NCBI RefSeq assembly: GCF_900583165.1
Contig: NZ_UTKY01000050.1
Span: forward strand, 1 to 64,000
Length of the DNA stretch: 64,000 bases
Reading direction: 5' to 3'
Origin: Pseudomonas viridiflava
Lineage (GTDB): Bacteria > Pseudomonadota > Gammaproteobacteria > Pseudomonadales > Pseudomonadaceae
Shown here piece by piece: positions 9,684 to 17,891 of this stretch (the first letter of the stretch is position 1; every line of letters starts with the position of its first letter). The notes under the pieces were generated by a model. That model saw only the letters and a list, made by a program, of their open reading frames with translations, searched no databases and had not been told where the DNA came from. The translations under genes and the position numbers were made by a program.

Positions 9684-12191
9684 ATGACTTCACAGCGCAA
9701 CATCCCTCAACACCTTGGTTTCGTGCGGGTGCGTGGTGCCCGTGAACATAATCTGCGCAATGTCGACGTGGATATTCCACGGGATGCCTTGGTGGTGTTC
9801 ACCGGGGTGTCGGGCTCGGGCAAATCATCCCTGGCGTTTTCCACGGTGTATGCCGAGGCGCAGCGGCGGTACTTCGAATCGGTGGCGCCTTATGCGCGAC
9901 GTTTGATCGACCAGGTCGGTGTGCCGGACGTGGACTCCATTGAAGGCCTGCCGCCGGCCGTGGCCCTGCAACAGCAGCGTGGTACGCCGAGTGCCCGCTC
10001 CTCGGTGGGCAGCGTGACCACCTTGTCGAGCTTGATCCGCATGCTTTACTCCCGGGCCGGCAGTTACCCGCCAGGCCAGGCGATGCTGTACGCCGAGGAC
10101 TTCTCGCCAAACCTGCCCCAGGGCGCATGCCCGCAATGCCATGGCCTGGGCCGCGTGTATGAAGTGACCGAGGCGTTGATGGTGCCTGACCCGTCGCTCA
10201 CCATTCGCCAGCGCGCCGTGGCGTCCTGGCCGCTGGCGTGGCAGGGCCAGAACCTGCGGGACATCCTCGTAACCCTGGGGTACAACGTGGACATCCCTTG
10301 GCGCGACCTGCCGAAAAAACAGCGCGACTGGATTCTGTTTACCGAAGAAACGCCAACCGTCCCGGTCTACGCGGGCTTTACCCCAGAGCAGACCCGCGAG
10401 GCGCTAAAACGCAAGCTGGAACCGAGTTACCAGGGCACATTCAGCGGCGCGCGGCGCTACATCCTGCACACCTTCACCCACACGCAAAGCGCGCTGATGA
10501 AAAAGCGCGTCTCACAGTTTATGCAGGGCAGCGCCTGCCCGTTGTGTGAGGGCAAGCGCCTGACCAAGGCGGCGCTGTCGGTGAAATTTGCCGGGGTGGA
10601 TATTGGGGAATTGTCGCAGCTGTCGTTATCCCAGCTTGCTGAGTTGTTGCGGCCGGTGGCGGCAGGGCAGGACACGATGAAACTGTCGGTAGAGAAGCGC
10701 TTGGCGGCGCAACGCATCGCCCAGGATCTGCTGGAGCGGGTCAGCACCTTGACTGAGTTGGGCTTGGGCTATCTGTCGCTGGAGCGCAGCACGCCTACCT
10801 TGTCGTCCGGGGAGTTGCAGCGTTTGCGCTTGGCTACGCAGTTGGGCTCACAGTTGTTCGGTGTGATCTACGTGTTGGATGAACCATCGGCGGGTTTGCA
10901 TCCCGCCGATGGCGAAGCGTTGTTCACGGCGCTGGAGCGCTTGAAAGCGGCGGGTAATTCGCTGTTTGTGGTGGAGCATGACCTCGAAACCATGCGCCGC
11001 GCCGACTGGCTGATCGATGTGGGCCCGGCAGCTGGCGAGCACGGAGGGCAGGTGTTGTACAGCGGGCCCCCAGCGGGCCTGGCGCAGGTTGAGGCGTCGC
11101 AGACCCGTGAGTATTTGTTCGCCAAAAAGCGCGTGTCGACTCAGGTGCGCCGTGAGCCCAGCGGCTGGCTGAAACTGGAAGGGGTGACGCGCAATAATCT
11201 CAAGGGCCTGAACGTGGACTTCCCGTTGGGGTGCTTTACGGCGGTGACGGGGATTTCCGGTTCGGGCAAGTCCAGCCTGGTCAGCCAGGCGCTGCTGGAG
11301 TTGGTGGGAATGGGCCTTGGTCGCGTGTTGGAAAGCGACGAAGAGCCGAGCCTGGAGGACGATGCGCCGCAAGCCAGCGGTGGGCGTATCTGCGCCGGGC
11401 TGGAACACATTCGTCGCCTGGTGCAAGTGGACCAGAAACCTATCGGCCGCACGCCGCGCTCGAACCTGGCGACCTACACCGGGCTGTTCGACAACGTGCG
11501 CAAGCTGTTTGCGGCCACGCCTGCCGCTAAAAAGCAGCATTACGACGCTGGGCAGTTTTCGTTCAACGTCGCCAAGGGCCGCTGCCCGAATTGCGAAGGC
11601 GAGGGTTTTGTCAGTGTTGAACTGCTGTTTATGCCCAGCGTGTATGCGCCATGCCCGACCTGCCAGGGGGCGCGGTACAACCCCGAGACGTTGGCGATCA
11701 AATGGGAAGGGTTGAGCATCGCTCAAGTGTTGGGCTTGACGGTGGAGCAAGCGGTGGAGGTGTTTGCTGAGCAGCCTGGAGTATTGCGTTCATTGCAGGT
11801 GCTTCGCGATATCGGCTTGGGATACCTGCGTTTGGGGCAGCCGGCGACTGAGTTGTCTGGCGGTGAAGCACAACGCATCAAGCTAGCCACTGAACTGCAA
11901 CGCAACGCACGCGGAGCCACCCTGTATGTGCTGGATGAGCCGACAACGGGGTTGCATCCCCGGGATGTGGACCGCTTGCTCAGCCAACTGAATCGCCTGG
12001 TGGAGGCGGGGCATACGGTGGTCGTGGTGGAGCATGAAATGCGCGTGGTAGCGCAGAGTGATTGGGTGATTGATATCGGGCCGGGGGCAGGGGACTTGGG
12101 TGGCAAAGTCGTCGCGTGCGGCACACCGCAGAAAGTCGCCAAAAGCAAAACCAGCCGCACCGCGCCGTTCCTGGCTCGAGAGCTTATCTAA
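9684..12191 (+). CDS. uvrA2: UvrA2-type excinuclease ATPase subunit (class II UvrA)
   Basis: 835 residues, about 100 shorter than canonical UvrA, as in the UvrA2 class. There are two ABC modules. The first has Walker A GVSGSGKSS near residue 44 and signature LSSGELQRLRLA; the second has Walker A GISGSGKSS near 528 and signature LSGGEAQRIKLA. Zinc-binding CxxC pairs are CPQCHGLG in the first half and CPNCEGEG/CPTCQGAR in the second. Class II UvrA proteins typically lack the UvrB-binding domain; some have been tied to tolerance of DNA-damaging agents or self-resistance, but the role in Pseudomonas is not settled. It may share a transcript with the preceding hybrid kinase. The ATG at 9684 is chosen over an upstream in-frame TTG. 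Confidence 0.9.
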   Translation: MTSQRNIPQHLGFVRVRGAREHNLRNVDVDIPRDALVVFTGVSGSGKSSLAFSTVYAEAQRRYFESVAPYARRLIDQVGVPDVDSIEGLPPAVALQQQRGTPSARSSVGSVTTLSSLIRMLYSRAGSYPPGQAMLYAEDFSPNLPQGACPQCHGLGRVYEVTEALMVPDPSLTIRQRAVASWPLAWQGQNLRDILVTLGYNVDIPWRDLPKKQRDWILFTEETPTVPVYAGFTPEQTREALKRKLEPSYQGTFSGARRYILHTFTHTQSALMKKRVSQFMQGSACPLCEGKRLTKAALSVKFAGVDIGELSQLSLSQLAELLRPVAAGQDTMKLSVEKRLAAQRIAQDLLERVSTLTELGLGYLSLERSTPTLSSGELQRLRLATQLGSQLFGVIYVLDEPSAGLHPADGEALFTALERLKAAGNSLFVVEHDLETMRRADWLIDVGPAAGEHGGQVLYSGPPAGLAQVEASQTREYLFAKKRVSTQVRREPSGWLKLEGVTRNNLKGLNVDFPLGCFTAVTGISGSGKSSLVSQALLELVGMGLGRVLESDEEPSLEDDAPQASGGRICAGLEHIRRLVQVDQKPIGRTPRSNLATYTGLFDNVRKLFAATPAAKKQHYDAGQFSFNVAKGRCPNCEGEGFVSVELLFMPSVYAPCPTCQGARYNPETLAIKWEGLSIAQVLGLTVEQAVEVFAEQPGVLRSLQVLRDIGLGYLRLGQPATELSGGEAQRIKLATELQRNARGATLYVLDEPTTGLHPRDVDRLLSQLNRLVEAGHTVVVVEHEMRVVAQSDWVIDIGPGAGDLGGKVVACGTPQKVAKSKTSRTAPFLARELI

Positions 12192-12212
12192 TCTAACTGC
12201 CAAATGAGGGCC

Positions 12213-12302
12213 AATGTGGGAGGGGGCTTGCCCCCGATAGCGGTGTGTCAGCTAAGAGTGTGTAGCTGACCCCCCGCCATCGGGGGCAAGCCCCCTCCCA
12301 CA
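12213..12302. repeat. REPIN (TGTGGGAGGGGGCTTGCCCCCGAT family)
   Basis: Inverted REP units enclose a smaller inner palindrome (GTGTCAGCT...AGCTGAC). It lies just downstream of uvrA2 and is the first of the two tandem copies. Confidence 0.93.
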
Positions 12303-12308
12303 GGTTGG

Positions 12309-12385
12309 TCAGAGTCGAGTCAGTTGGATTTGTGCCTTGGCCTGTTTCACCCCATTTTCCACGGTGAGGCCAAGTTGCTCCCGCG
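12309..12385 (-). pseudogene. Diverged duplicate of the transketolase C-terminal tail
   Basis: Read on the minus strand in the frame matching tkt, it encodes EQLGLTVENG-VKQAKAQIQLTRL followed by a stop at the equivalent position. The tkt tail reads EQFGFTVENV-VKQAKAQIHLAKH. The changes are mostly conservative or silent and the stop is kept, so it looks like the end of another tkt allele rather than a decaying copy. There is no start codon and no upstream coding region. Confidence 0.72.
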
Positions 12386-12418
12386 CCGCTACCACTTTGG
12401 CACTGCCAAATGAGCTTC

Positions 12419-12509
12419 AATGTGGGAGGGGGCTTGCCCCCGATGGCGGTGTGTCAGCTAAGAGCGTGTAGCTGACACACCGCCATCGGGAGCAAGCCCC
12501 CTCCCACAG
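12419..12509. repeat. REPIN, second tandem copy, at the 3' end of tkt
   Basis: Same structure as the copy 206 bp upstream, differing at a few positions. Its right end is 6 bp from the tkt stop codon, so it probably forms the 3' end of the tkt transcript. Confidence 0.93.
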
Positions 12510-12514
12510 GTAGA

Positions 12515-14569
12515 TCAGTGTTTAGCCAGGTGGATTTGTGCCTTGGCCTGTTTCACCACATTTTCCACGGTGAAGCCGAACTGCTCCTGCAACTTGGCCA
12601 ACGGTGCCGACGCGCCGAAGCTGTTCATCACGATTTTGGCGCCGGTTTGTCCGACATAGCGGTCCCAGCCCAAGGGGCCGGCTTGTTCCACTACGACACG
12701 GGCCTTCACAGCAGGCGGCAACACGCTATCGCGGTAAGCCTGATCCTGATCTTCAAACAACTCCCAGCTGGGCATCGAGATGACTTGCGCGGCAATGCCT
12801 TCGGCGTTTAGTTGCTCATAGGCCGCTACCGCAAGGCTGACTTCGCTGCCCGTCGCCAACAGCAATACCTCAGGCTTATCCGCCCCGGCCAACACATAAG
12901 CACCTTTGGCCGCGCCTGACGCCGCCGCGTATTTATTTCGATCCAAGGTCGGTAATGGCTGACGCGACAACACCACGCAACTCGGCCGATGGGTCTGCGC
13001 GAGCGCAACCTTCCAAAGCTCCAGGGTTTCATTGGCATCACCCGGTCGCAGGGTCAGCAACCCAGGCGTTGCACGTAGCTGGGTCAAGTGCTCGATCGGC
13101 TGATGTGTCGGCCCATCCTCACCCACGCCAATGGAGTCATGGGTAAACACGAACACCACCGGCAATTCCATGATCGCCGCCAGTCGGATCGGCGGTTTCA
13201 TGTAGTCGCTGAACACCAGGAAGGTCGAGGTGTACGGGCGCAGATACGACAACGCCATGCCATTGGCAATTGCGCCCATGGCGTGTTCACGAATACCGAA
13301 ATGCAGGTTGCGCCCGCTGTAGTCATCGGCACTGAATCGCCCGGCACCGTCGAAGGTGAGATTGGTTTTGGTCGACGGCGACAAGTCCGCCGAACCGCCC
13401 AACAACCAGGGGATGTGCTGGGCAAAGGCATTCAATACCTCGCCGCCCGCCGCACGGCTGGCAACGCCCTTGCCGTCGCTGGCATAGCTGGGCAGCTCGG
13501 CCTGCCATTGCTCGGGCATTTCCCCGGCGCGCATGCGCTGCAATTCATCGGCCAGTTGCGGGTCTAGACTGGAGACGGTTTGGGTCCATTGTTGGAACAA
13601 CGGTTTGGCTCGCTCCAGCAGCGCATCACGCAACGCCGTGCGCGCCGCGTCCGGTACCAGGAAGCTCGCGTCTTCTGGCCAGCCATACGCGGCTTTTGTC
13701 AGGCGAATTTCATCGTCACCCAAGGGTTCGCCATGGGCAGATGCGGTGTTGTGCTTGTGGGGCGAGCCATAGCCGATCACGCTGTCCACCACGATCAGGG
13801 TGGGTGCGCCGGTGTGGGCCTTGAAGGTTTCCAGCGCGTTGCTCAGTGCCTGCAAGTCATTGGCATCGGTGACGTGCAGGGTGTGCCAACCGTAGGCCTG
13901 GAACCGCTTGATCACATCTTCACTGAACGCCAGCTCGGTGTGGCCTTCGATGCTGATGGTGTTGTTGTCATAGATCCAACACAGGTTATCGAGCTTCAAA
14001 TGCCCGGCCATCGATGCCGCTTCGCTGCTGATGCCTTCCATCATGTCGCCGTCACCGCACAGGGTGTAGACGTTGTAGTCGAACAGCACCTGGCCGTCGC
14101 GGTTGAAGCGCTCACCCAACCAGCGCCCGGCCATGGCCATGCCCACGCTGTTGGCGCAGCCTTGCCCGAGGGGGCCGGTGGTGGTTTCGACGCCGGTGGT
14201 CATGCGGTACTCGGGGTGGCCCGGGGTCTTGGAGCCCATCTGCCGGAACTGCTGGATATCGTCCAGGCTGATGGCCGGTTTGCAGGAGCGCTGGCCATGC
14301 TCATCCAACTCGACCACGCCCGCCAGGTGCAGAAGCGAATAAAGCAGCATCGATGCATGCCCCACCGATAATACAAAGCGATCACGGTTGGGCCAGTCGG
14401 GATGCTCGGGGTGGTAACGCAGGAACCGACTCCACAGCGTATAGCCCACCGGCGCGAGGCCCATAGGGGTGCCGGGGTGGCCGGAGTTGGCCTTTTGCAC
14501 GGCGTCCATCGCCAGGGTGCGGATCGTGTTGATGCATTGGGTGTCGACAGCGGTAGCGGCGTGAGTCAT
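12515..14569 (-). CDS. tkt: Transketolase (paralog-type)
   Basis: 684 residues. Thiamine diphosphate motif GDGDMMEG...N near residue 170, active-site loops KANSGHPGTPMG and VLSVGHASM, and central transketolase signature GIREHAMGAIANGMA; all domains are complete. It transfers two-carbon units between ketose and aldose phosphates in the pentose phosphate pathway. The N-terminus (CINTIRTLAMDAVQKANSGHP, then YTLWSRFLRYHPEHP) resembles the Bacillus/cyanobacterial type more than the usual Pseudomonas core TktA, so this is probably a second transketolase. The start at 14569 is preferred because MTHAATAVDTQCINTIRT begins the conserved region; the frame is open for 26 codons upstream. The 3' end has been partly duplicated. 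Confidence 0.9.
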   Translation of the reverse strand: MTHAATAVDTQCINTIRTLAMDAVQKANSGHPGTPMGLAPVGYTLWSRFLRYHPEHPDWPNRDRFVLSVGHASMLLYSLLHLAGVVELDEHGQRSCKPAISLDDIQQFRQMGSKTPGHPEYRMTTGVETTTGPLGQGCANSVGMAMAGRWLGERFNRDGQVLFDYNVYTLCGDGDMMEGISSEAASMAGHLKLDNLCWIYDNNTISIEGHTELAFSEDVIKRFQAYGWHTLHVTDANDLQALSNALETFKAHTGAPTLIVVDSVIGYGSPHKHNTASAHGEPLGDDEIRLTKAAYGWPEDASFLVPDAARTALRDALLERAKPLFQQWTQTVSSLDPQLADELQRMRAGEMPEQWQAELPSYASDGKGVASRAAGGEVLNAFAQHIPWLLGGSADLSPSTKTNLTFDGAGRFSADDYSGRNLHFGIREHAMGAIANGMALSYLRPYTSTFLVFSDYMKPPIRLAAIMELPVVFVFTHDSIGVGEDGPTHQPIEHLTQLRATPGLLTLRPGDANETLELWKVALAQTHRPSCVVLSRQPLPTLDRNKYAAASGAAKGAYVLAGADKPEVLLLATGSEVSLAVAAYEQLNAEGIAAQVISMPSWELFEDQDQAYRDSVLPPAVKARVVVEQAGPLGWDRYVGQTGAKIVMNSFGASAPLAKLQEQFGFTVENVVKQAKAQIHLAKH

Positions 14570-14743
14570 GAAACCGGTCTCCCTCGGGTGGCGATCTACA
14601 GTGGAGGGCAGGGCAGCCCAAAGGTTTGATCGGATCTCTCTGGCCACGACGAACGGGGCGTATTGACTTCAAACATGACAAGACCCGTCGCAATGGTCTA
14701 GCTTCAAGGGCGTAAGCCATTGATCAACTTGCGGAGGTACGCC

Positions 14744-14968
14744 ATGCCAGTGAAACACGACCTGTATCAGGATTTGGGGTTGAGCAAGGAAGTCGTTCAC
14801 GAACGCAGGGCGAGCGACAAACGTCTGGACTCGCTGCTCGATAAGTATGACGCCGCTGACGGGGAGGTGCTGGCGGCAGAGTCGGCCAAAGCCAGCGATG
14901 AGGATGTGGAGAAACTCAAGAAGAAAAGATTGCTGGTCAAAGATGAGATCGTTGGGCGATTGGGTTAG
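14744..14968 (+). CDS. YdcH/DUF465-family small protein
   Basis: 74 residues, highly charged and mostly helical. It matches the DUF465 family: a paired-helix core with DKRLDSLLDKYDAADGEV and a basic second helix EKLKKKRLLVKDEIVGRL. The function of the family is unknown. GCGGAGG lies 7 nt before the ATG. It is divergent from tkt, with a 174-bp shared upstream region, and convergent with hglS across a strong hairpin. Confidence 0.85.
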   Translation: MPVKHDLYQDLGLSKEVVHERRASDKRLDSLLDKYDAADGEVLAAESAKASDEDVEKLKKKRLLVKDEIVGRLG

Positions 14969-14980
14969 GCCCGCAGCGGC

Positions 14981-15004
14981 GGCGAGGGAGCTGACTCCCT
15001 CGCC
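14981..15004. terminator. Bidirectional terminator hairpin between ydcH-like gene and hglS
   Basis: Perfect 10-bp stem GGCGAGGGAG / CTCCCTCGCC with a CTGA loop, placed between two converging stop codons (14968 and 15015). There is no long T-run on either side. Confidence 0.7.
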
Positions 15005-15014
15005 ACATACACGG

Positions 15015-16391
15015 TTATGTCAGCAGCGCCTGCATGCATTCATCCATGGAGCGCTGCTGAGTCTGTTCGTACAACCCAAGTTCATCAATGGTCTGGCGGC
15101 CCAGCGCCTGCTCGAATTCAGCCTGGTTCGAGTTCGCCATAGCATGACTCTGCGCCCCATCCCCCAGGTTTGACTGAAAAATCCCCGCCGCGCTGACCGG
15201 CAGAAAATCCTCATATACCAATGGCTCCACTTCCACATGACCCGCCGCAATCAACGCCTCCAGCGTGCGTGGTTGACCGGCATTCTCCCGTACCGCCAAA
15301 CCGGGCTCGGTAGGGAAATAGCGAAAATACGCCAGGCCCTGTTCACGCATCTGCGTGTAGGTATCCGGGAAGCCCTCGAAGTGTTGTTCCATCAACTGCA
15401 CGTAGCGCGCTGCGTTGCCCTCATTGGGGAACGCCCCGAGTTCGTCGCGTGCGGCATTCAGCAGTTGATCGTACAGGGCGCGGCCTTTGGGCGTGAGTGC
15501 CACGCCGCGCTGTTCGATTTCGCCGAAGCGTGCGCTATGGCTGCCTTGGGCGTCGATAAAAGCGATGGGCTCGTCGAGGGCCTTGAAGCTGGTCTGGCGC
15601 AGCAGGATCGGGCAGCGGCGCCGCGGCGGGCCTTCGATTACCGCCTTGGGCGTGATGCCTTTGCCGGGCATGGCGGCCTGCACCTGGTCGATGTCCAGCG
15701 TGCGCGGCGTGAGGTGGTTGATATGCGGACCTTTGAAGGCCACCACGTCAGCGATCAGGCGGTGCTGGTCGCTGAGCTGCTGGTATTGGGCATGGGTGAC
15801 CGTGGCGGTATGGTGCCAGCGGAAGGTTTCCAAGGCCTGGCGGATAAATGCTTCGGCATCGACGGCGGTGAGCCCACCGTCTCTTTCTGCTTGTTCGATC
15901 AGGGCCAGCACGCCAGGGGTGAAGATCGCCCGTTTGTCCAGGGTGGTTTCGGCGAACGCACGCAAGTCGGGGTTTTCGATCAGTTCCAGGCGCAGCAATG
16001 AGGTGAACACGCGAAACGGGCTGGTTTGCAGCGCGCGCTCATGGACGGCGCGAAACGCGGTGGAGTGCACCGGTACGCCGGCCGGCGTCAGGTCGTAGTA
16101 ACCCACCGGTTGCATGCCCATTACTGCAAACAGACGGCCGATGGTAGCCAGCTCATAAGCCGTGCCGAGGCGGATGGCACCGTGGCGTTCCTTATTCAGG
16201 CGCTTGATTTCTCCGGTACGGCGCAGCTGCTGCGCCAGGTCAGGCTCGCTATCGAGTACGCGTGTGTTGGTTTCGGCAACCAGTTCCATCAGCGCGCCGT
16301 ACAGCGGGACTTCCTCGCGGTACATGTCGGACATGGCCTTGGAAAAACCCTTGCGGATCTCGTCGGGGCTGACGTATGCGGTGGCTGGCAT
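15015..16391 (-). CDS. hglS: 2-oxoadipate dioxygenase/decarboxylase HglS (DUF1338, YdcJ family)
   Basis: 458 residues. Family enzymes convert 2-oxoadipate to D-2-hydroxyglutarate with loss of CO2, closing the D-lysine branch of lysine catabolism in pseudomonads. The fold is a vicinal-oxygen-chelate variant with one Fe(II). The metal-binding His residues fall at His70 (KERHGAIRLG) and His226 (HINHLTPRTLD), the positions described for P. putida HglS. The acidic ligand lies in RFGEIEQRG near residue 291-293. The ORF is complete. None of the other D-lysine genes (amaA, amaB, amaD) is visible nearby, so the gene is isolated from its pathway here. The preceding gene on the same strand is 220 bp upstream, so it probably has its own promoter. 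Confidence 0.9.
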   Translation of the reverse strand: MPATAYVSPDEIRKGFSKAMSDMYREEVPLYGALMELVAETNTRVLDSEPDLAQQLRRTGEIKRLNKERHGAIRLGTAYELATIGRLFAVMGMQPVGYYDLTPAGVPVHSTAFRAVHERALQTSPFRVFTSLLRLELIENPDLRAFAETTLDKRAIFTPGVLALIEQAERDGGLTAVDAEAFIRQALETFRWHHTATVTHAQYQQLSDQHRLIADVVAFKGPHINHLTPRTLDIDQVQAAMPGKGITPKAVIEGPPRRRCPILLRQTSFKALDEPIAFIDAQGSHSARFGEIEQRGVALTPKGRALYDQLLNAARDELGAFPNEGNAARYVQLMEQHFEGFPDTYTQMREQGLAYFRYFPTEPGLAVRENAGQPRTLEALIAAGHVEVEPLVYEDFLPVSAAGIFQSNLGDGAQSHAMANSNQAEFEQALGRQTIDELGLYEQTQQRSMDECMQALLT

Positions 16392-16564
16392 AGAAAAATT
16401 CCTGATGACGATGGCACTGGAAGTGGCCTAAGTCCGGATTTTGTTGGGCCGGCGCCACGGGTGCAAACGAAGAATCTTCAGGACTTCATTCTGCAAATGA
16501 CTGAAATCAAGCCTACCGAGGAGTGAGGCCTGTCTCTGGAATGGCAGGTATGCCACAAGGCAAA

Positions 16565-16592
16565 TGTGGGAGCGGTTTGCCCGCCCCCACAG
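16565..16592 (-). terminator. Hairpin downstream of the SCP2 gene
   Basis: TGTGGGAGCGG, loop TTTG, then CCCGCCCCCACA: an 11-bp stem with one mismatch, 20 bp after the SCP2 stop codon. It resembles a shortened REP half-element. A T-run is poor, so termination efficiency is uncertain. Confidence 0.5.
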
Positions 16593-16613
16593 GGATTCAA
16601 GGTTGCCCGTGAA

Positions 16614-16928
16614 TCAGGAAGGGAACAGCTCGCTCAGTTTCATGGCCAGCATCATGTCGCCTTCGGTGCGCAGCTTGCCGCCCATGAACGCCTGCATACC
16701 GTCGGTGGAACCGTCGACGATGCCTTCCAGGGTTTCGCTGTCCATCACCAGGGTGACTTGGGCGTCAGGATTTTCGCCTTCCTGCAGTTCGCAGGTCTTG
16801 TCTTTGACGATCAGGGAGAAGTTCTTGGTGTCGTCGATACGGAAACCGAACACCAGGTCCAGGCCGTCAGCGGCGGCTGGGTTGAATTTGGCTTTCATTG
16901 CTTCTACAGCTTTGGCTACGTCAGTCAT
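16614..16928 (-). CDS. SCP2 sterol-binding domain protein
   Basis: 104 residues, essentially a lone SCP2 domain (AVEAMKAKFNPAAADGL, FSLIVKDKTCEL, VTLVMDSETLEGIVDG, AFMGGKLRTEGDMMLAMKL). Such single-domain proteins bind lipids or acyl chains in a hydrophobic tunnel and often accompany acyl-CoA metabolism genes. No enzyme domain is attached. It is 56 bp downstream of the histidine phosphatase on the same strand, a pairing common in pseudomonads, and the two are probably cotranscribed. Confidence 0.88.
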   Translation of the reverse strand: MTDVAKAVEAMKAKFNPAAADGLDLVFGFRIDDTKNFSLIVKDKTCELQEGENPDAQVTLVMDSETLEGIVDGSTDGMQAFMGGKLRTEGDMMLAMKLSELFPS

Positions 16929-16984
16929 GGTTTCGATCCTTTAGGGTAGAGTCCAGTGACCTTGGGGTCACAGTTGGCCGTAGC

Positions 16985-17695
16985 TCATCGAAACGTGATG
17001 AGCTGCGGCGCCTTCAACAGTTGCAAGTGGGCGTGACTGTTGAAGGAAGCCAGTGCTACCTCGCGACCGCGGAATTTCAGCTGATTGAGCGAGGTGTTAA
17101 CAATTTGCCAGTTCAGTTCGAACGCCTGGGCAGCCGGCATTCGGGTGATCAAGTGGAGCAGGGCGGTAATAGTGCCGCCGGAGGTGAACACGGCGATCTT
17201 CTGCGTATTGTCCGCCGCCTCAAGAATGCGTTGCAGGCCACCCTGGACGCGTTCCGCGAAGCCCAGCCAGCTTTCCAGGCCGGGTGGGTCGTAGGTGCCG
17301 GCCAGCCAGCGCTCGATGATCAGGGCGAAGATACGCTGGAATTCGCTGCGGTTCTGCGCGGCATTGCGCAGGATCTCCAGGGCATTGGGCTCGCTGCTGA
17401 GCAGGTCGGGGAGCAGGGCGCGAATGATCGCGTCGGCGTCGAATTCGTTGAAAGCGCTGTCGACCTCAAGCGCCGGTACTGGCAGGCCAAGGGCGCTGTA
17501 TTGATCGAAGGCAGCCGTGGCCGTGTGCTGCTGGCGACGTAGGTCGCCGGCTACGCAGCGGTCGAACACCAGGCCCATGTCCGCCAGGTGGCGGCCGAGT
17601 ACTTGCGCCTGCTCCACGCCTATCGGCGACAGCACGTCATAGTCGTCTGCACCGAAGGAGGCCTGGCCATGTCGAATCAGATAGATGCTGCCCAC
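16985..17695 (-). CDS. Histidine phosphatase family protein (phosphoglycerate mutase-like)
   Basis: 236 residues. The N-terminal RHG motif (IYLIRHGQASFG) supplies the phosphohistidine, and the second catalytic region lies in VFTSGGTITALLHL. The usual second His is not obvious there (SGGT in place of SHG), which could affect activity. Substrate unknown. Its partner downstream is the SCP2 gene. Upstream, a 196-bp region divergent from sohB holds an AAAACA-N6-TGTTTT palindrome. Confidence 0.85.
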   Translation of the reverse strand: MGSIYLIRHGQASFGADDYDVLSPIGVEQAQVLGRHLADMGLVFDRCVAGDLRRQQHTATAAFDQYSALGLPVPALEVDSAFNEFDADAIIRALLPDLLSSEPNALEILRNAAQNRSEFQRIFALIIERWLAGTYDPPGLESWLGFAERVQGGLQRILEAADNTQKIAVFTSGGTITALLHLITRMPAAQAFELNWQIVNTSLNQLKFRGREVALASFNSHAHLQLLKAPQLITFR

Positions 17696-17760
17696 GTCCG
17701 TATTCCCGGTACGTTGAAAGTCTGGCGAGGTTATGAGGATGCCTGCGAGCTGTCAATGAA

Positions 17761-17778
17761 AAAACATACGCTTGTTTT
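17761..17778. promoter_or_regulatory. Palindromic operator candidate upstream of the histidine phosphatase/SCP2 pair
   Basis: AAAACA-TACGCT-TGTTTT, with 6-bp arms exactly inverted, about 66 bp upstream of the phosphatase ATG and 114 bp upstream of sohB. Size and spacing are like TetR-family operators. No TetR gene is in the window, so any regulator is encoded elsewhere. Confidence 0.4.
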
Positions 17779-17891
17779 AAAAGCACCTTGGAGCCCTGAA
17801 TTGCTGGCGGTTTGATCACTGGCCCGAACGCGGTGCCGCCGGTATGCTTGAGCGATTCCGCGCGTGGCGCACTGCACTTGTAAGGAGAACC

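Larger units (their letters stand above)
12196..12607. repeat. 206-bp imperfect tandem duplication (REPIN plus transketolase tail)
   Basis: Unit 1 (about 12196-12401) and unit 2 (about 12402-12607) align without gaps at an offset of 206 bp. Both begin ACTGCCAAATGAG, carry a whole REPIN, and then a sequence matching the last 25 or so codons of tkt. In unit 2 that is the real 3' end of tkt. In unit 1 it is a free-standing, diverged copy. Similarity fades after about 12385. Confidence 0.85.

Noticed and set aside
12213..12509. CRISPR-like array made of the two similar palindromic repeats
   Set aside because: Only two units, each a REPIN within a 206-bp duplication that includes coding sequence; no cas genes.
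17588..17815. 75-codon plus-strand frame before sohB
   Set aside because: Starts inside the phosphatase gene on the other strand, lacks an RBS and family resemblance.
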